Under the pieces are notes generated by a model, which saw nothing but the letters and a program-made list of their open reading frames with translations, made no database searches and was not told the DNA's origin. A stretch of 64,000 nucleotides of DNA, from the NCBI GenBank assembly GCA_037355855.1, contig CM074763.1:1364001-1428000 (forward strand). The letters are read 5' to 3'. The stretch is from Pseudo-nitzschia pungens. Lineage: Eukaryota > Bacillariophyta > Bacillariophyceae > Bacillariales > Bacillariaceae. The first letter of the stretch is position 1; each line of letters begins with the position of its first letter. Shown piece by piece: positions 23,011 through 34,852 of the stretch. A program made the translations under genes and the position numbers.

Positions 23011-26000
23011 ATGAAGATACCGGTATTTGAAACCATGAACTTGCTTGCGCTCGCCGCAACCATGGCTGTCGGGGTGTTTTCATCGCCGCCATCATCGAAC
23101 CCCTTTTTCGAAAACTACGGCACGGAACCCGGGAGTCGAGATCTGATTTCGGATGAATGCTGTAGGTCCTGCGAAATCAAGCAAGAACGAATCGGATCGA
23201 CCATGTCTTCGGCGATGCACGTCCCGGCAGGGGACAAAGGATACAGCAAGAACAGGAATGTTCGAAGCGATTCCAACGGTTACAACCACCATCGCGAGGA
23301 TTACAACTCAGATGGGACGAGTCCCCGCGTCATTCGAATCCTTACGTGGGACCAACCAAAATCGGCACTCCAAGCCTACGTCGATTCCTACCGAAAATCT
23401 CGCCCGGACGCTCCCACGATTCGCATCGAAAGCGTGCCCAGCCTCCAGGATTTGGACTACGAAGTTACCAACGAGTTGCAATCGCCGTCGGCTATCATAG
23501 ACGGCTTTGTGGTACCCCCGGCATTCATAGGGGGGATGTATAAGATGCAGGGCGGTCACGGATTGGCCAATTGGACCCGGGAAGCAACGAACAACTACTC
23601 CCCGATCGAAGATCTTTTGCCTTACTACCGATATAACGTAGCCACATTCGATGGGATAATCCGGGGCCTTCCCATCATGGCGGGTTCGCAAGCCATGATT
23701 CTCTTCCGAAAGGATTATCTGGACGCCCTCAATCTTCCCACACCCAAAACGTGGGAGCACTGGACGACCCTTGCGGCGGCTGTGTCGAACGCAGAACCGC
23801 CCTTGCTTGGGGGTGGCCCGGATGGGCCCCAGTCGGTTTACGGAGCCTGTATGGGACTTCTCAGCGAGGCCGGCTGTCGGAAACGAAAGAGCCTCAACGG
23901 CCAACCATGTCGCAGCCAGACCATGAGCTACTTGGGAATGATGATGGCAAGCATGACGCAGTACGAGGGAAACACGACGGGTTTTATGGTGGGAATCGAC
24001 AATACTACTCGGAGCGGGATCGACCCGCTCTTTCAACCGACCCTCACACGAATTCTCAAATGGATGGAGAACCAGGTGAGAAGCAGCAGACTAAGATCGC
24101 TCATGGAAGATGCGCACGACAGCATGAACAATTTTCGTGCGGGTCGGTGTGCGTGGACCATTTCGATTGATCACGACAACGAATTATTGCGAGACAAGAA
24201 CATCGGATTTGTACCGCTGCCGGGCTCGAAAGAGGTGTTGGATCGGAGCGTCGTCGTCGGCACAATTGGAAAAAGTTCCGGCGAGTCAAAGAGTCCGAGC
24301 GGCGGGAGTCGTTCGCATAAAATGGTCAGTTGTACCGAGAGCTGTGACGAAAACTGCGAACTCCTGGGAACCGCAACGCTTTGTCCGTACGGAAAGGAGA
24401 TCGAGAATTTTGGTTTCGTCAACCAGGTGCCTTTCGGAGCCGTAGATGCCACAATCGGCACCGTGTCCGGGCTGGTGTCTCCCACCCGACAGGAAGAGGT
24501 CAAGAAGTTTTACACATTCGTCCTCGCTTCTGGGGTTGGCGATAGTGTTCCGGGTCACGACAAGGTTCAGCAACCCTTGACCTACTCGGACCTGAAGAAA
24601 TCCGATATCCAGAACTACGACAACACTATGAAAAAACTGACAAGGAATCCGAATGCCGCTATTCCCTTTCGTATCCCCAACGCATTCAATCTTTTACTGG
24701 ATCTCGATGATCGGGTTTACGACTATTTATTGGAGGGGGATTACTCCGAGGCTAGACGAGAAGAGGTCGCCCTGTCAGCGGAACAGTCGTGGCAAATGAT
24801 GATCGCAATGTACGATGCGCGCGGTCAGATGAAAGACAATTTGCCGACTTCGTATTTTCAGCAAACAATCCTTAGGTGTGCATGTGCCTTTGCCAGCCTC
24901 CGATCTATATATTGGTTGGACAGTACGTGGTACCATATGGGCTTTTGCGGCTTTGAGTTGTCTTACTTCCATCGCGTTCGCGTTCGTGGTATGGGTGTAT
25001 GAGGGGGAACGGGTTATACGAGGTATGTTTTTCTTTGCAGGGTTACGAGTTGTCATTCTAAATGTTCAAACGCATCCTTGAATCTGACCAGGTATGATGT
25101 TTTCTGATCGATTTCCACCATTCATACATTTCTTTTGATTTTGAAATAGCATCACAACCTGTATTTTTGTACTTGATTTGCGCTGGAACATTTTTCATGA
25201 CTTTAGTCGGTATTTACATTGGGCATTGAAGATGATATTGCTCCTATTAATGTAATATTGATCTGCTGTTATGCGAATTATTGGTTGTACTCTCTGGGAT
25301 TTACAGCTGTCATTTCTGCACTTTTCACAAAAATTTGGATGGCGGCTAAGGTGAGTCAAGATGAGACGAATTAGACGAACCAGAATTGAATACTTCGATC
25401 GAAAGCGACGATTGCGCCTCGGATTTTCGCTCATGATTTCCGATTGTGATGTTATTGGATTAGGTCCTCAACATGCCCCGGAACGAGCAGCGGATTCAAA
25501 TTACACATTGGGATATACTTGGACCATTTATGGCCATCTTTGGAATCGACTTCATTCTTCTCTTCCTGTGGACGACATCACAGCGACACGAATGGGTCCG
25601 GTACGTCCAAATGAGAGAAGGAGAGTTGAAATGAAGATGCTAGCTTCTCGTATCTTTGCATCAAGGGAATCATTGCTGTTTTGTGAATAAAGTCTTGACT
25701 TCGATTTTGATGAGACTCACGAATATATTCATCATTGTCGATTGCGCTTTGTTCTTTGCGATTGATCGAACCAACCAGATCTCTTGTTTACGCCAGCGAT
25801 CCTGATCTGTACGCTCTGAACATTATCGAGGAGTCTACGCAGGGATGGTGTGAATCGACGCAGGGGGATTGGAAGTTTGCTTTGCTTCTGCTTTTCAACT
25901 ATTTAACTGTAATACTGGCCCTCGTTCAAGCGTATGAATGCCGAAGAATTACTACGGAATATGCCGAAAGCATGTGGATCACTATAGCAATTTACGTCTT

Positions 26001-26586
26001 TGCACAAGCCTGGCTCATTGGATTTCCTGTGGTCATGTTGGTCCATTATGATCCTAAAAAAGATTTCTTGTTGAAAAGTTGTTTGGTTCTGATAACCTCA
26101 TTCACAGTTCTGCTTCTAATTTTTGTTCCGAAGACGGTTTATCTGTGTAAGGCATTGAGAGAATCTGGGAAAGCCGAAAGCCATCAGGAACCATCCCAAG
26201 ATTTCCCGAGCCAAATAGGTGACTCCGCAAATTCAAGTTCATCGCCGGGGACTGGAACAATTGGACGCAAAGATCCGAAAGGCACAATTGGTATTCGAAT
26301 AGTTCAATCTACCTGCCTCAATCCTGATGAAGTGAACGAACTTCAAGATGCCGTGGACAAAGCAGAGCAACGGAACAAGATGCTTCGAGACACTAAGGAG
26401 AAACTGAAGGAAAATCTCGAAGAGCGTCGATATGCAGGAAACCAACTTCTCAACTCGAGCACAAGTTCGAAGACCAGTGCGAAAAAGAGCAACGATGACT
26501 CCCTTGATATTGGGTCAATGATTGTCAAGGCAAAACCTAACAGATATAGGACCAGCCACGAAACGGCCCACTCGTATCTGAGTTAA
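23011..26586 (+). CDS. Class C (GABA-B-like) seven-helix receptor with SBP-type ectodomain and signal peptide
   Basis: The start at 23011 gives a signal peptide (about residues 1-25, NLLALAATMAVGVFSS). The ectodomain begins VIRILTWDQPKSALQAYVDS and has MILFRKDYLDALNLPTPKTW (SBP_bac signature), MASMTQYEGNTTGFMVG, FRAGRCAWTIS and several Cys. Introns: 25023-25149, 25351-25463 and 25601-25778, all GT-AG and restoring conserved reading (RA-SQPVFLYLICAG; MAAK-VLNMPRNEQ; WVR-SLVYASD). TM1 is at about 24940-25005, TM2 at 25155-25225, TM3 at 25260-25340 and TM4 at 25510-25580. Loop 2 is CESTQGDW; TM5-7 lie within 25870-26140. The tail has a coiled coil (DEVNELQDAVDKAEQRNKML through about 26420). Frame breaks occur at about 24870 and at GGG 25221-25223; removing one base at each gives about 1,051 residues. 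Paralogue of the receptor at 16934-21764, transcribed away from it. Ligand unknown; bacterial SBPs bind small nutrients. Confidence 0.9.
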
Positions 26587-27416
26587 GATCCAAAGTATGG
26601 AGTACAGGAAAAACCTCCAAGACGTCTAACTCTGAGAAACAGGAAACTATGCGAACCTTTGATTGAAATGGCTAATCAAAAATAGGTCTTCTAGACTTGG
26701 GCTCAAGTGCTTTGCACAGCTGTTGGCTTCAGCACGTGCAAATGAGGTTATGGTTTGAAGATGGGGGTGAGAGTGTCTCATCATGAAATGTGCTAGGTGG
26801 TGTACAGCGGCGACCCCATCATTGCTTCAAGACTATGACAGTTTCTAGTATTACTACTGTACAAAAGTAGATGAACAAAACCTGTTACTTGGATTGATTT
26901 ACTGTGGCTTTTTGTCTTTTAGTTCTTTATGGACTTCAATAAGTGCTTGTACTTTGTAGTACCGGCAGCGATAGGGTAGGATCAACCCTGTTGTGGAAAC
27001 AGTAATTACTACTGTAATTGGATTAGCGTGTTTGAGAGATGTTTTATGACCCTTTGTATTGATGCAGGTATCATTCGCATCATCTAGTGTACCGTTAAGA
27101 TTATGTTGTTTTCGAGGGGAAAATACTTTTCTTCATTCATCATTGTGTGCATTATTACCCCCTTTTCACTCTTTCTACCCCACTAACCACCTCATTGGTT
27201 TTTTGAGACCGACACAGACTTGACCGAGAAAGCAACATGTCAGATCGGACTAGGCTTCCTTACAAATTCTATTGCGTCGACCTTCGTTATACCAAGTGCA
27301 AAACACCGCCCAGACTACGGGTGAAAGGCAACTTATTCTAAGCATCGATCTTATTCCATACAGTTGATTGTACATTCTACCCTTCCGGTCGAGAAAGCGG
27401 GAAAAAGAAGGAAATA
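26587..27416. other. Intergenic, no gene seen
   Basis: 830 bp, A+T rich, between the receptor 3' end and COQ9. No coding evidence. Confidence 0.5.
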
Positions 27417-28390
27417 ATGAACTGTGCAACGAAATTTGTAGTGAATTTGTCACAGGGGCAGGCGATAAGGAGACCATTTTTGCTTCGTAGCACTACTACA
27501 ACGAGGTCGACTTCTACAACCACTGCGACGATTGGCACCGATGGAAATGGCAGCAGCAGCAGCAGCAGCAGCAAAAGCAGGAACTCGACTTCCATGGAGA
27601 TAACCAAAAGCAGGCTTGCCCGAGCGTCTTTGAAACAAGTACCTCGTTACGGTTGGACGCAGGAGGCAATCACGGTTGCCGCCTCGCAAGACCCAAAGCT
27701 TAGCATCTCCATGTCCGGAATGTTCTCGCCGTCGGAACTCGTCGGTTGGTTCATGGACGACATGAACCGACAGCTGAGGAAGAAGAAAGAAGAAAGCAGC
27801 AGCACCGCCGACAACCGAGACAATCGGCAAGTTCGAATCCATCAAGTGGCGCCTGGAACAAGTCTTGCCATTTGTCGAGAGCGGCCAGTGGCACAGGGGC
27901 ATGGCGATGGGACTGTCGACTCCGCTGACCACGCAATCGCAGCTGCGCGAATTCATCGAGCTCGTATCTCCCGATCGTTCGAGCTCCGCGTACCGCGCGG
28001 CACTGGGAGCGATCTTCGTGGCGACCGAGCTGCATCTCCTGACCGATTCCTCTCCCGACCGCGCGGAGACCTGGTCCTTTCTGAGAGATCCGGCTGAACG
28101 ATTTGGAGGACCACCAACGCCGGCACAACGGCGATGTCGACCCCGCCCAATTCTTGATGCGGCTCGCCTCTTCCACTCCGGTGCCGTCCCTGGAATCCCT
28201 CGGAAACATGACCAACAGCATCCCCGTGGTGGCCGGACTGGCGGTGGCACAATCTCTGGTAGAAGGAGCCGCCAGCCTCGTCATGCCCCAATCCTTTCGA
28301 GTCCCGCCATCACGGAACGGAACTCCGGGAAGTGCGAACGAAACCGCGGCCAATCCATCCGGTTCCGTAGCAGGGAACCAAGACGAGTGA
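27417..28390 (+). CDS. COQ9: COQ9, ubiquinone biosynthesis protein
   Basis: Lipid-binding subunit of the coenzyme Q synthome that presents intermediates to COQ7. The N-terminus (MNCATKFVVNLSQGQAIRRP...) is a mitochondrial presequence, followed by a poly-Ser tract from an AGC microsatellite. Family blocks appear in order: ASLKQVPRYGWTQEAI, FSPSELVGWFMDDMNRQL, FESIKWRLEQVLPFVESGQW, RAALGAIFVATELHLLTDSS and SPDRAETWSFLRDPAERLED. Two single-base breaks occur: near 27825 and at TTT 28102-28104, where TT restores AERLEDHQRRHNGDV. Downstream is an Ala/Ser/Pro-rich tail of about 80 residues. The product is about 323 residues, close to yeast and human COQ9. Function follows from the family. Confidence 0.88.
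27551..27572. repeat. (CAG)7 microsatellite in COQ9
   Basis: 22 nt of perfect CAG repeat read as poly-Ser, just after the mitochondrial leader. Confidence 0.95.
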
Positions 28391-28835
28391 TTACGAAAAC
28401 CCACCGACCCCGCCCCCGTCTAGGTAACATCCGAAACGAAACAATGATCGGAGGGAAAATAAAGACACACACCGTATAGCACGCATATGATATCATTGTA
28501 CGATGATGCTCATCATCAGCGGCAGAACCGTGAGCATGCCTGTGAAAATGGTTTCACGGACTCATTAGTAGTAGTATCGTGAAAGGCCGTGTGAGAGTGT
28601 TGACGTAGCTTTCGTTCCCTGCCATCAGTGGCCGATCTATTTGTCCCCATTTTGCTTCATCCAAACGGATTCTATTTCTTTGGTCGAATGAAAAGTGTAC
28701 GAAAATTCCATTCTGCAAGTTGATTTGTGTAATATCCCGTATTATTATTTAATCATCGCTTTCTACTATTTTCACGCTATCAGTCGTTTGACCTTTCCTC
28801 TCTCCGAGTCCCGGAAACTGGGAACCTCATCCGCA
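28391..28835. other. Convergent spacer, COQ9 / RPN9
   Basis: 3' regions of two converging genes. No gene and no clear structured element apart from a short TGATGATGCTCATCATCA palindrome near 28500-28520. Confidence 0.5.
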
Positions 28836-30114
28836 TCATTGCGGACAAATCTCGGTCTCTTCCATGAGCTCCTTCGTGCTGGTCACCTTGGTCCGCCCAG
28901 CTTCCAAACTTTCCGGCCAGATCCGACATCTTGTTCCGCGCTCAGCGCCCGCGGCAAGATCCACGTGACGTGGACGCTTCCCTCGACCTGGTCCATCGTT
29001 CCCTCCATGAGCTTGACCGAAAACGCTCTCATGATGACCCACTCGACTTGCTCGAGGGGTATTTCGAGGCCCTCGGCAATTTCCTCAAACGTCAGATTTC
29101 GTTCCGTGGCCGGTTTCGCAAAGACCAGCTCGACCAAGCCCAGGAGCGTGATCTTTTCCTGCATTTGTTGTCCCATGTTGACCAGTGCGGGTTGCGAGGC
29201 TATCTGAGCCGGATAAGTCTCTTGGCAGAGCTTTTTTGAAGTCGTTGACGTTGCCGCGCGCACAGGCCCGTAGGAGATGCACGAGCCAGGCCTGGGGAGT
29301 CGGTTCCAGAACCTTGAGAATAGGATTGCTGACTACCTGACCGAGGTTGTAGACTCCCTTCACCGGTGAGTGCGGCAAGACACAAATCTATTGCCAGTGT
29401 CTGAGATTTGGTGTCGGTAGCGGCAGCATCGCCCTCTTTTGGCTGATAATAATTGAGGTAATCGACCGCTTCGTTGTAAAAGGCTTCGGGCGGGCCGACG
29501 ATTTTGTAATAGGTCATGGAAGTCTCGTAGTGAGCCGAATTGACAATGATGGCTTCCGGTGTGTCCGAAACAAGCTGCTTCAACAGAGGACCGTTTGTTT
29601 TGATGACGGTGTATATCTTGTCGAGTTTTTCCTTCTTGGTATCATTGTCGCTATCGTCCGCCTGCAGGATCAAGAGATTGATCTTGGATTGCAGATACAG
29701 CACGGCGGCAACGTTGCTGTTGGATGACTCTTGCTTTTCCAACAAATCTTTCAATATTTTCTTAGACTCGTCCAGAGTGCATCCAACCTCCAAGCTGCAA
29801 AAGGCGACCGCTGCGGCAATGCGAGACAGGGACAATTGATTGATCTTTTTGGCAACAACAGAAACGACCTTGGAATACAGTCCCAAAAAGGTGTTTTTGC
29901 TGTCGTCTCCGGCATTGGCAACGGGACGCAAAGTAGTAGACTTGTGATCGTCCGAGACAAAATCCAGAATAATCATGGTCAATTGGTGCCACAATTTCTG
30001 TTGGCAATAGGATTCGATCTTGCTATAGTAATTCTCGGCAAGATCGGGAAACTGTCCGGCCATTGCCTGGCAGTACGCCAACGAACCGCTGGTTGCATCC
30101 ACATAAGAACTCAT
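28836..30114 (-). CDS. RPN9: 26S proteasome lid subunit RPN9 (PSMD13)
   Basis: PCI-domain subunit of the 19S regulatory particle. The alpha-helical N-terminal region (from MSSYVDATSGSLAYCQAM) includes LSRIAAAVAFCSLEVGCTL and KSQTLAIDLCLAALTG. The PCI part runs NLGQVVSNPILKVLEPTPQA, WLVHLLRACARGNVNDFKK, QPALVNMGQQMQEKITLLGL, VELVFAKPATERNLTFEEIA (winged helix) and QVEWVIMRAFSVKLMEGTMD, then VHVTWILPRAL and KMSDLAGKFGSWADQV near the end. Four frame breaks, each cured by removing one base of a run: GGG to GG at 29355-29357, A6 to A5 at 29232-29237, GG to G at 28936-28937 and GG to G at 28886-28887 (runs given on the coding strand). Repaired length is about 425 residues. I take the gene to be intact in the organism. 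Confidence 0.92.
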
Positions 30115-30736
30115 GCTGTAGCTCCTTTCGTGTTTGGTTTTCGATGGACTATGCGTATCAAGGTGAAACTCCCGTGTGTGTTGTCAGGGACAGACTTTCC
30201 GTAGATGGTATCGAGATTAAGATTACTGCCAAAAAATTAATAGCATCCGATGAAAGCTGAAGTCCTGCGTCCTGATTTGGTCATCCGTCGCCTCTCGAAG
30301 CGGATCGAAACCATGGTCGAATGGATCGTTTTGATCGTTCGAGATTTGAACGAACAACACTAAAACACTAAGCCAGTACTCTGGCAATGTTTTAGTCCCC
30401 GACACCGGAAAAATGGGACTACATTTTTTTTATTATTATTTTTTTGAGATTGAGATAAACCTTACCGTAGAACATTTATAGGTCGAAGCTCGGACAAGGC
30501 GCGCATTTTTCCAAGCTCGATCGGTTCCAGATCGATTTTCGCAAATGGTTGATCGAGGATCGAGGATCGAGGAAAGGAGACGAAAGTCGAAAGAAACGAA
30601 AAATCAAACACGAAGATAGGCAGCGGCCATCATTGAGTGATAACGGGAGGAAAGAGCCACTGTATCCACGACGAAACCAAGGGTGCACCGAATTTCCCAC
30701 GTTGTCACGAATAGCCTTTGTCGGTACACGTACGGT
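30115..30736. other. Divergent intergenic region, RPN9 / SLD3-like gene
   Basis: Promoter region with a T-rich tract at 30423-30446 and an 8-bp GATCGAGG repeat (2.75 copies) at 30551-30572. No gene seen. Confidence 0.55.
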
Positions 30737-32915
30737 ATGGAGAATTCCAACCACGTGTTCACGGATCAGCTGAGAGCATGGAACAGATCCTGGAGCGGCG
30801 GCATCCGCAACTGCGACGGAAGCACTCGTGGAGAAAACATCGATGCGGCAGCCGGTAGTGGCACTCACACCAACACAGATTCTGCGCCGAAACGTGACGG
30901 TGCCGCTACCGAAAAAGACGAAAGGGAGCCTCGTCGCGACGATCGTCATCGGAAGCGCCCCGACGAGACGATGCGATTGACTCCTCTCGAAAAAGCGCGG
31001 CTCGCGCTGTCAAGGCTCCCAACGAAAACCAAGGGGTCGAAAGGGAAACAAGGACGCAACAACGAAGACGAAGACGAAGACGACGCCGTCTTGGATTCGA
31101 TCGTTCCGTGTTTGTTTTCGGTTCTAGAAACGAACATCTGCGATTCGGCTGATTCCACGAAGGATGTCGCACCATCGCCGTCGCGTCCGCAATTGTCGAA
31201 ACGGACTCGGTCGGTCAGCGATCGAGAGGCAGCCAACGCCTACGAGTTGCGACAGATCGAATGGCACGTTGTCTTGGTCTTGGAGCTGTTGGCCTGTGCG
31301 ATGTCGTCGAACGCCGAGGGAGAACCGACGGAACAACAGGCATTGGTACCGCGTTGGTCGAAATCGATGGTTCTGAAAGCGCTCGTTGCCTCCATAGGAT
31401 TGCATCGAGAGGCCCAAAGACAACGAAGGATTGGTCAGACAGACAATAAGAAATCAAAAAAGTCAAAGAAGAAGAAGCAGAAAATTCGGACCGATCCACA
31501 ACCGTTGTCCGAGAAGGAGAAGGAGGACTTGGTGCTCATCCACTTGGTTCAAACATTGTCTCGGGCACCCTTTTTCTTGCCTCGGGATATTCCTCTTTCG
31601 GAATTTTTGATCGGTCGCTGCTTTGCTCGGGAGAGAAGGTTTTGGGAGAGGCTCTCTTCTATCGTCTCGCACATCTTCGAATCCTTTGAGATACCCAACC
31701 CCTATCGGCCCAAACCGGAAGACGATCTTGGCACCATGGGCGGTACTTTGTTTTCGTCGTCGAATGTCGACACCGATAGAGACGCAAAGCAATACGAAGC
31801 ACCGTCTTCCTTGCCTGGGGGTAAGACAGCAGCAAAGAGCGCTCTGAACCAGGCATCTCTGGACAAAAAGCGAAAATCGAAACGGGAGAGACTGCAAGAG
31901 CTTGCGAAGACCAAGAAACGACAACGTTTGGCGTCTCTTACATCGTCAAAAAAGAAGCACCGAGGTAGTCACTTTCATAGAAATCTGGATGATATATCCA
32001 AGCTATTAGATAAGAAGAAGAATGCGGCCGTCATTACAAACAACGACGCTTTAGCGAAACTCAAAAATAGAAAATTAAGAGATCAAAAGAATCAAACCGA
32101 CGTGTTCCGGCTGTCCTCGGAAAACATCATCAAAGACAAATAGACAGGTTCCTACCCCAACGACTGGTAGCAGCAACAAGAGACTCGCTATCTCTCGTAC
32201 CGAACAAGGTCACTCCAAACAAGCAACGAGGGAGCTGAATGCAGTCCAGAGAGAGAAAAGGAGGTATTATTCCTTTGGTGAATCGAAAGGGAATTAGTTT
32301 GGAAAGGAGGAATAGCAAGAGCGAGAATGATAACATCAAGCTCAAGATCAATCGCAACGATAGACAGAAAGAAGGCATCGGCAGGACCAAAAGCAAAAGC
32401 CGAAGCATCAATGACGACTCCCTTCCGACGACTCCGCAAAGATCTCTTCGTTTCGACGCCACCGCGGTTCTCGAAGAAACTCCAGTTCCCAATACTCCCA
32501 ACATTCAGCAAGGTGAAACCACGGTGGGGGAAACACCTGTTCCGGGTCTTCGTTCTCGATTCGAGGTAGGGAGAAACTCCCGTGTCGAACCTTCGTTCCC
32601 GCAACGTAGTGGGAGAAACCCCACCGCCGGGTAGTGGCGCCAGTGATTCGCCCATGTCATCGTCCTCCGATCGGCATTCCTTCTCTCCACCTCCGTTGCC
32701 ATCCACTTTCGTTGCAACCTCTTCGGCAAAGGATGCCGTGGTACCCTCCAAGCAGCCCGTCAGGTTGTTCGGCTTGTCAAAGCGCGCAAGCTGCATCAAA
32801 GCATTCCGGCGGAAAGCCTTCATCGGGTGCCCCAAAATCCGACGTGAGCAAAGGACAACGGGACTTGGCTTCGATCGACAAGGCTCGAGCGTACCTCCGA
32901 CGTAAGAGTACGTGA
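30737..32915 (+). CDS. Basic nuclear protein resembling SLD3/Treslin (tentative)
   Basis: The first ATG in frame (30737) follows an intergenic-type TACGGT, so I start here. After a low-complexity leader the core reads NAYELRQIEWHVVLVLELLA, LSEKEKEDLVLIHLVQTLSR, FFLPRDIPLSEFLIGRCFAR and FWERLSSIVSHIFESFEI. A helical region with a conserved R-Q-x-E-W start and a later L-x-E-F-L block recalls the Sld3-Treslin domain of replication-origin firing factors. Lys-rich segments (KKSKKSKKKKQK) would be nuclear signals. Past 32140 the frame shifts (AAA to AA restores IIKDNRQVPTPTTGSSNKRL) and further changes lie near 32270, GGG 32569-32571 and about 32800. The tail has four ETP motifs: VLEETPVPNTP, TVGETPVPGLRSR, EVGETPVSNLRSR and VVGETPPPG. 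These could be CDK sites for TopBP1/Dpb11-type binding. The gene is real; its name is a guess. Confidence 0.5.
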
Positions 32916-33109
32916 CAGTGGATATCACAATCTACGATGGAAGAAAGAACACAATACATGATCCTTGCAATCATTGCCGTCGAAACCACAACGGAATCGA
33001 CTGTGCAATAGAGCTTCTCTACTATATCTTGTTTCATTCAAGGTTCAGCGATTGGTGTAGATAATATTTGTGTTCTAATTATGAATGTTACGTAGAAATC
33101 AAGTTGCGA

Positions 33110-34105
33110 TCACTTTTTCATCACCGGGGGGCCGATGGTTAAAACCCAGAAAAAAGAATACATACAATATAAAACCCACTTCGCGAATAGTGGACAGCGA
33201 TAAGAGATGGTTATTAGTTAGTCAATAGCCATGTCACCACAAGCAGGATTGAACTCGAACAAGAACTCAACTATTTCATACGTACTTACCGTGCAGTTGA
33301 ACTTGACGAATTGTCGATAATTTTTCTTTCCTATGCAAGTTCCCATCCACACACAATGATGATCGTATCCCGCTACGCAAACATTGCATTCCGGGCAGTG
33401 CACACCGTCAGGGGGCTGCCATACCTTGCATCGATCGCAAAACCGGTACTGACTTGCTCGATCCGGGGGCTCATGGCCTGGAATCTCTTGATCCAAACAA
33501 ATCCCTGGATCCCGGAAGGAAACATCGGTCAATCGAAAGGTAGCCACTCCTAAGAAGAGATACGAGACTATGGCTGACACAATTCCTAGGTTGTGCTTGT
33601 AAATTCCTTGCAAAACACCATGTGTTGCTATCAGCAGGAGCATCCACACAACGACAGGCCCGAAATGCGTGTGGTCCAATAACACCCAAGCCAGAAGAAT
33701 GAAAGTATTCAGGAAACAAAATGCGCATATTTCCGACAGATCGTGTAGACCGCATCAGACCGCAGCACATACTTCCCTTGCGTACAAGCCTAGTATTGTT
33801 GTTTTCGGAATTGCCGTTGTTGCTATCTTCGATACTGAGGCTTTCGATCCTTGCCTTTCTTATTCATCGAAGAGTTCCCATTCTCAACTCCTTTACTAGC
33901 TTGGCAGGAGCGATTCCATATCATCAAAGTCATTAGAATCATCGAGCGGGTTGCTGTCGTCGGTCAAACTTTTCTCGATTGGCTTTATCCGGTCATCATC
34001 TTTAGAAGCAGGATTTGCCGACAGAGGATTGTTTTTTGCCTTTACTGCTTCCGACACGGATTTCTCTGCTATATTTGCTGCACCATTGGATGACATTGTA
34101 TTCAA
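33110..34105 (-). CDS. DHHC-type protein S-acyltransferase
   Basis: Palmitoylates cytosolic Cys of membrane proteins. The N-terminal cytosolic Ser/Asn/Asp-rich part begins at ATG 34105. Helices follow: ICAFCFLNTFILLAWVLL, VVVWMLLLIATHGVL and LGIVSAIVSYLFLGVATF. The Cys-rich domain is complete: FCDRCKVWQPPDGVHCPEC, then CVAGYDHHCVWMGTCIGKKN with the catalytic DHHC. Intron 33179-33289 (GTAAGT...GCGAAG) joins KFNCT to a final short exon, 33110-33178, coding WVLYCMYSFFWVLTIGPPVM and KK before TGA; this supplies the last helix. Frame changes at about 33898, 33830 and 33745 interrupt the N-terminal third. The DHHC core itself is intact. Membrane compartment (Golgi, ER or plasma membrane) cannot be told. 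Confidence 0.85.
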
Positions 34106-34852
34106 AAGCCAATGAGAGACTTTCTACCGAAGACTTAGTTCCAACGATGGATTGCACTCATGCACATTTGAATGAAATATGCGTTGACTTTGTCTCCGAA
34201 ATGGGTAAGGTTTACCCGTAAGACCTGGAACTTCGAACGCAGCGACGAAGATATTTCTTCGAACGTAACTTACCGTAAGACCTTACAGTAAGGTTTACCG
34301 GGTAAGCTTACCGGATGGACACTGCAGACAAGAGTTCGTCTTCGTTCTGAATTCCCCCGATTGATTGATTCGGTGAAGTCATATTCGCGTCCATATTGAC
34401 TCGTACCACTACACTTACAGAACCGGTACGAGTAGCTTACGTAATTCGTCGTAAGCCGTGTTATCAGAGTTGTCTCTCCGGTAAGAACTAAAGTTGTAAT
34501 GGTATTGTACAGTAAGGTAGCGGTGCGAATTTTTTTGTACTGTGATTATGAACTAAAAATGAGTCATGAATCATGAATCATGAACGATTTCCTCTGGCTC
34601 TCAATAAATACGAGCTCGTTTGAGTTCAAAATACGAACAATCCCAATGGCCACCCATTTTTTCAATCCATGAATATTGTTGTTCTTTTTTTTGATCATGA
34701 AAAACGCGAGAAAACATGAACTGTTGTCTCCCGCAATCAATCAACCGCGAACGAAGGACTTGTACACCGACACTCTGATCAAAACTGTTTTGTTGTTGTC
34801 GTCGTTTCAAACCCCGAAGCATAAGACTCACCTATAAGCATTATTTATAATC
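34106..34852. other. Divergent intergenic region, DHHC / NIFK-like
   Basis: Dense cluster of GTAAGACC/GTAAGGTTTACC words at 34200-34310, ACCGGTACG at about 34422, and TCATGAA x3 at 34564-34584. No gene seen. Confidence 0.6.

Noticed and set aside
27450..28250. A 266-codon open frame opposite COQ9
   Set aside because: Low-complexity and Arg/Ser-rich, typical of an antisense reading; COQ9 motifs lie on the plus strand.
34200..34310. Clustered GTAAG words as splice donors of a hidden gene
   Set aside because: No coding sequence adjoins them, and the same words fill other gaps; they belong to the dispersed intergenic family.
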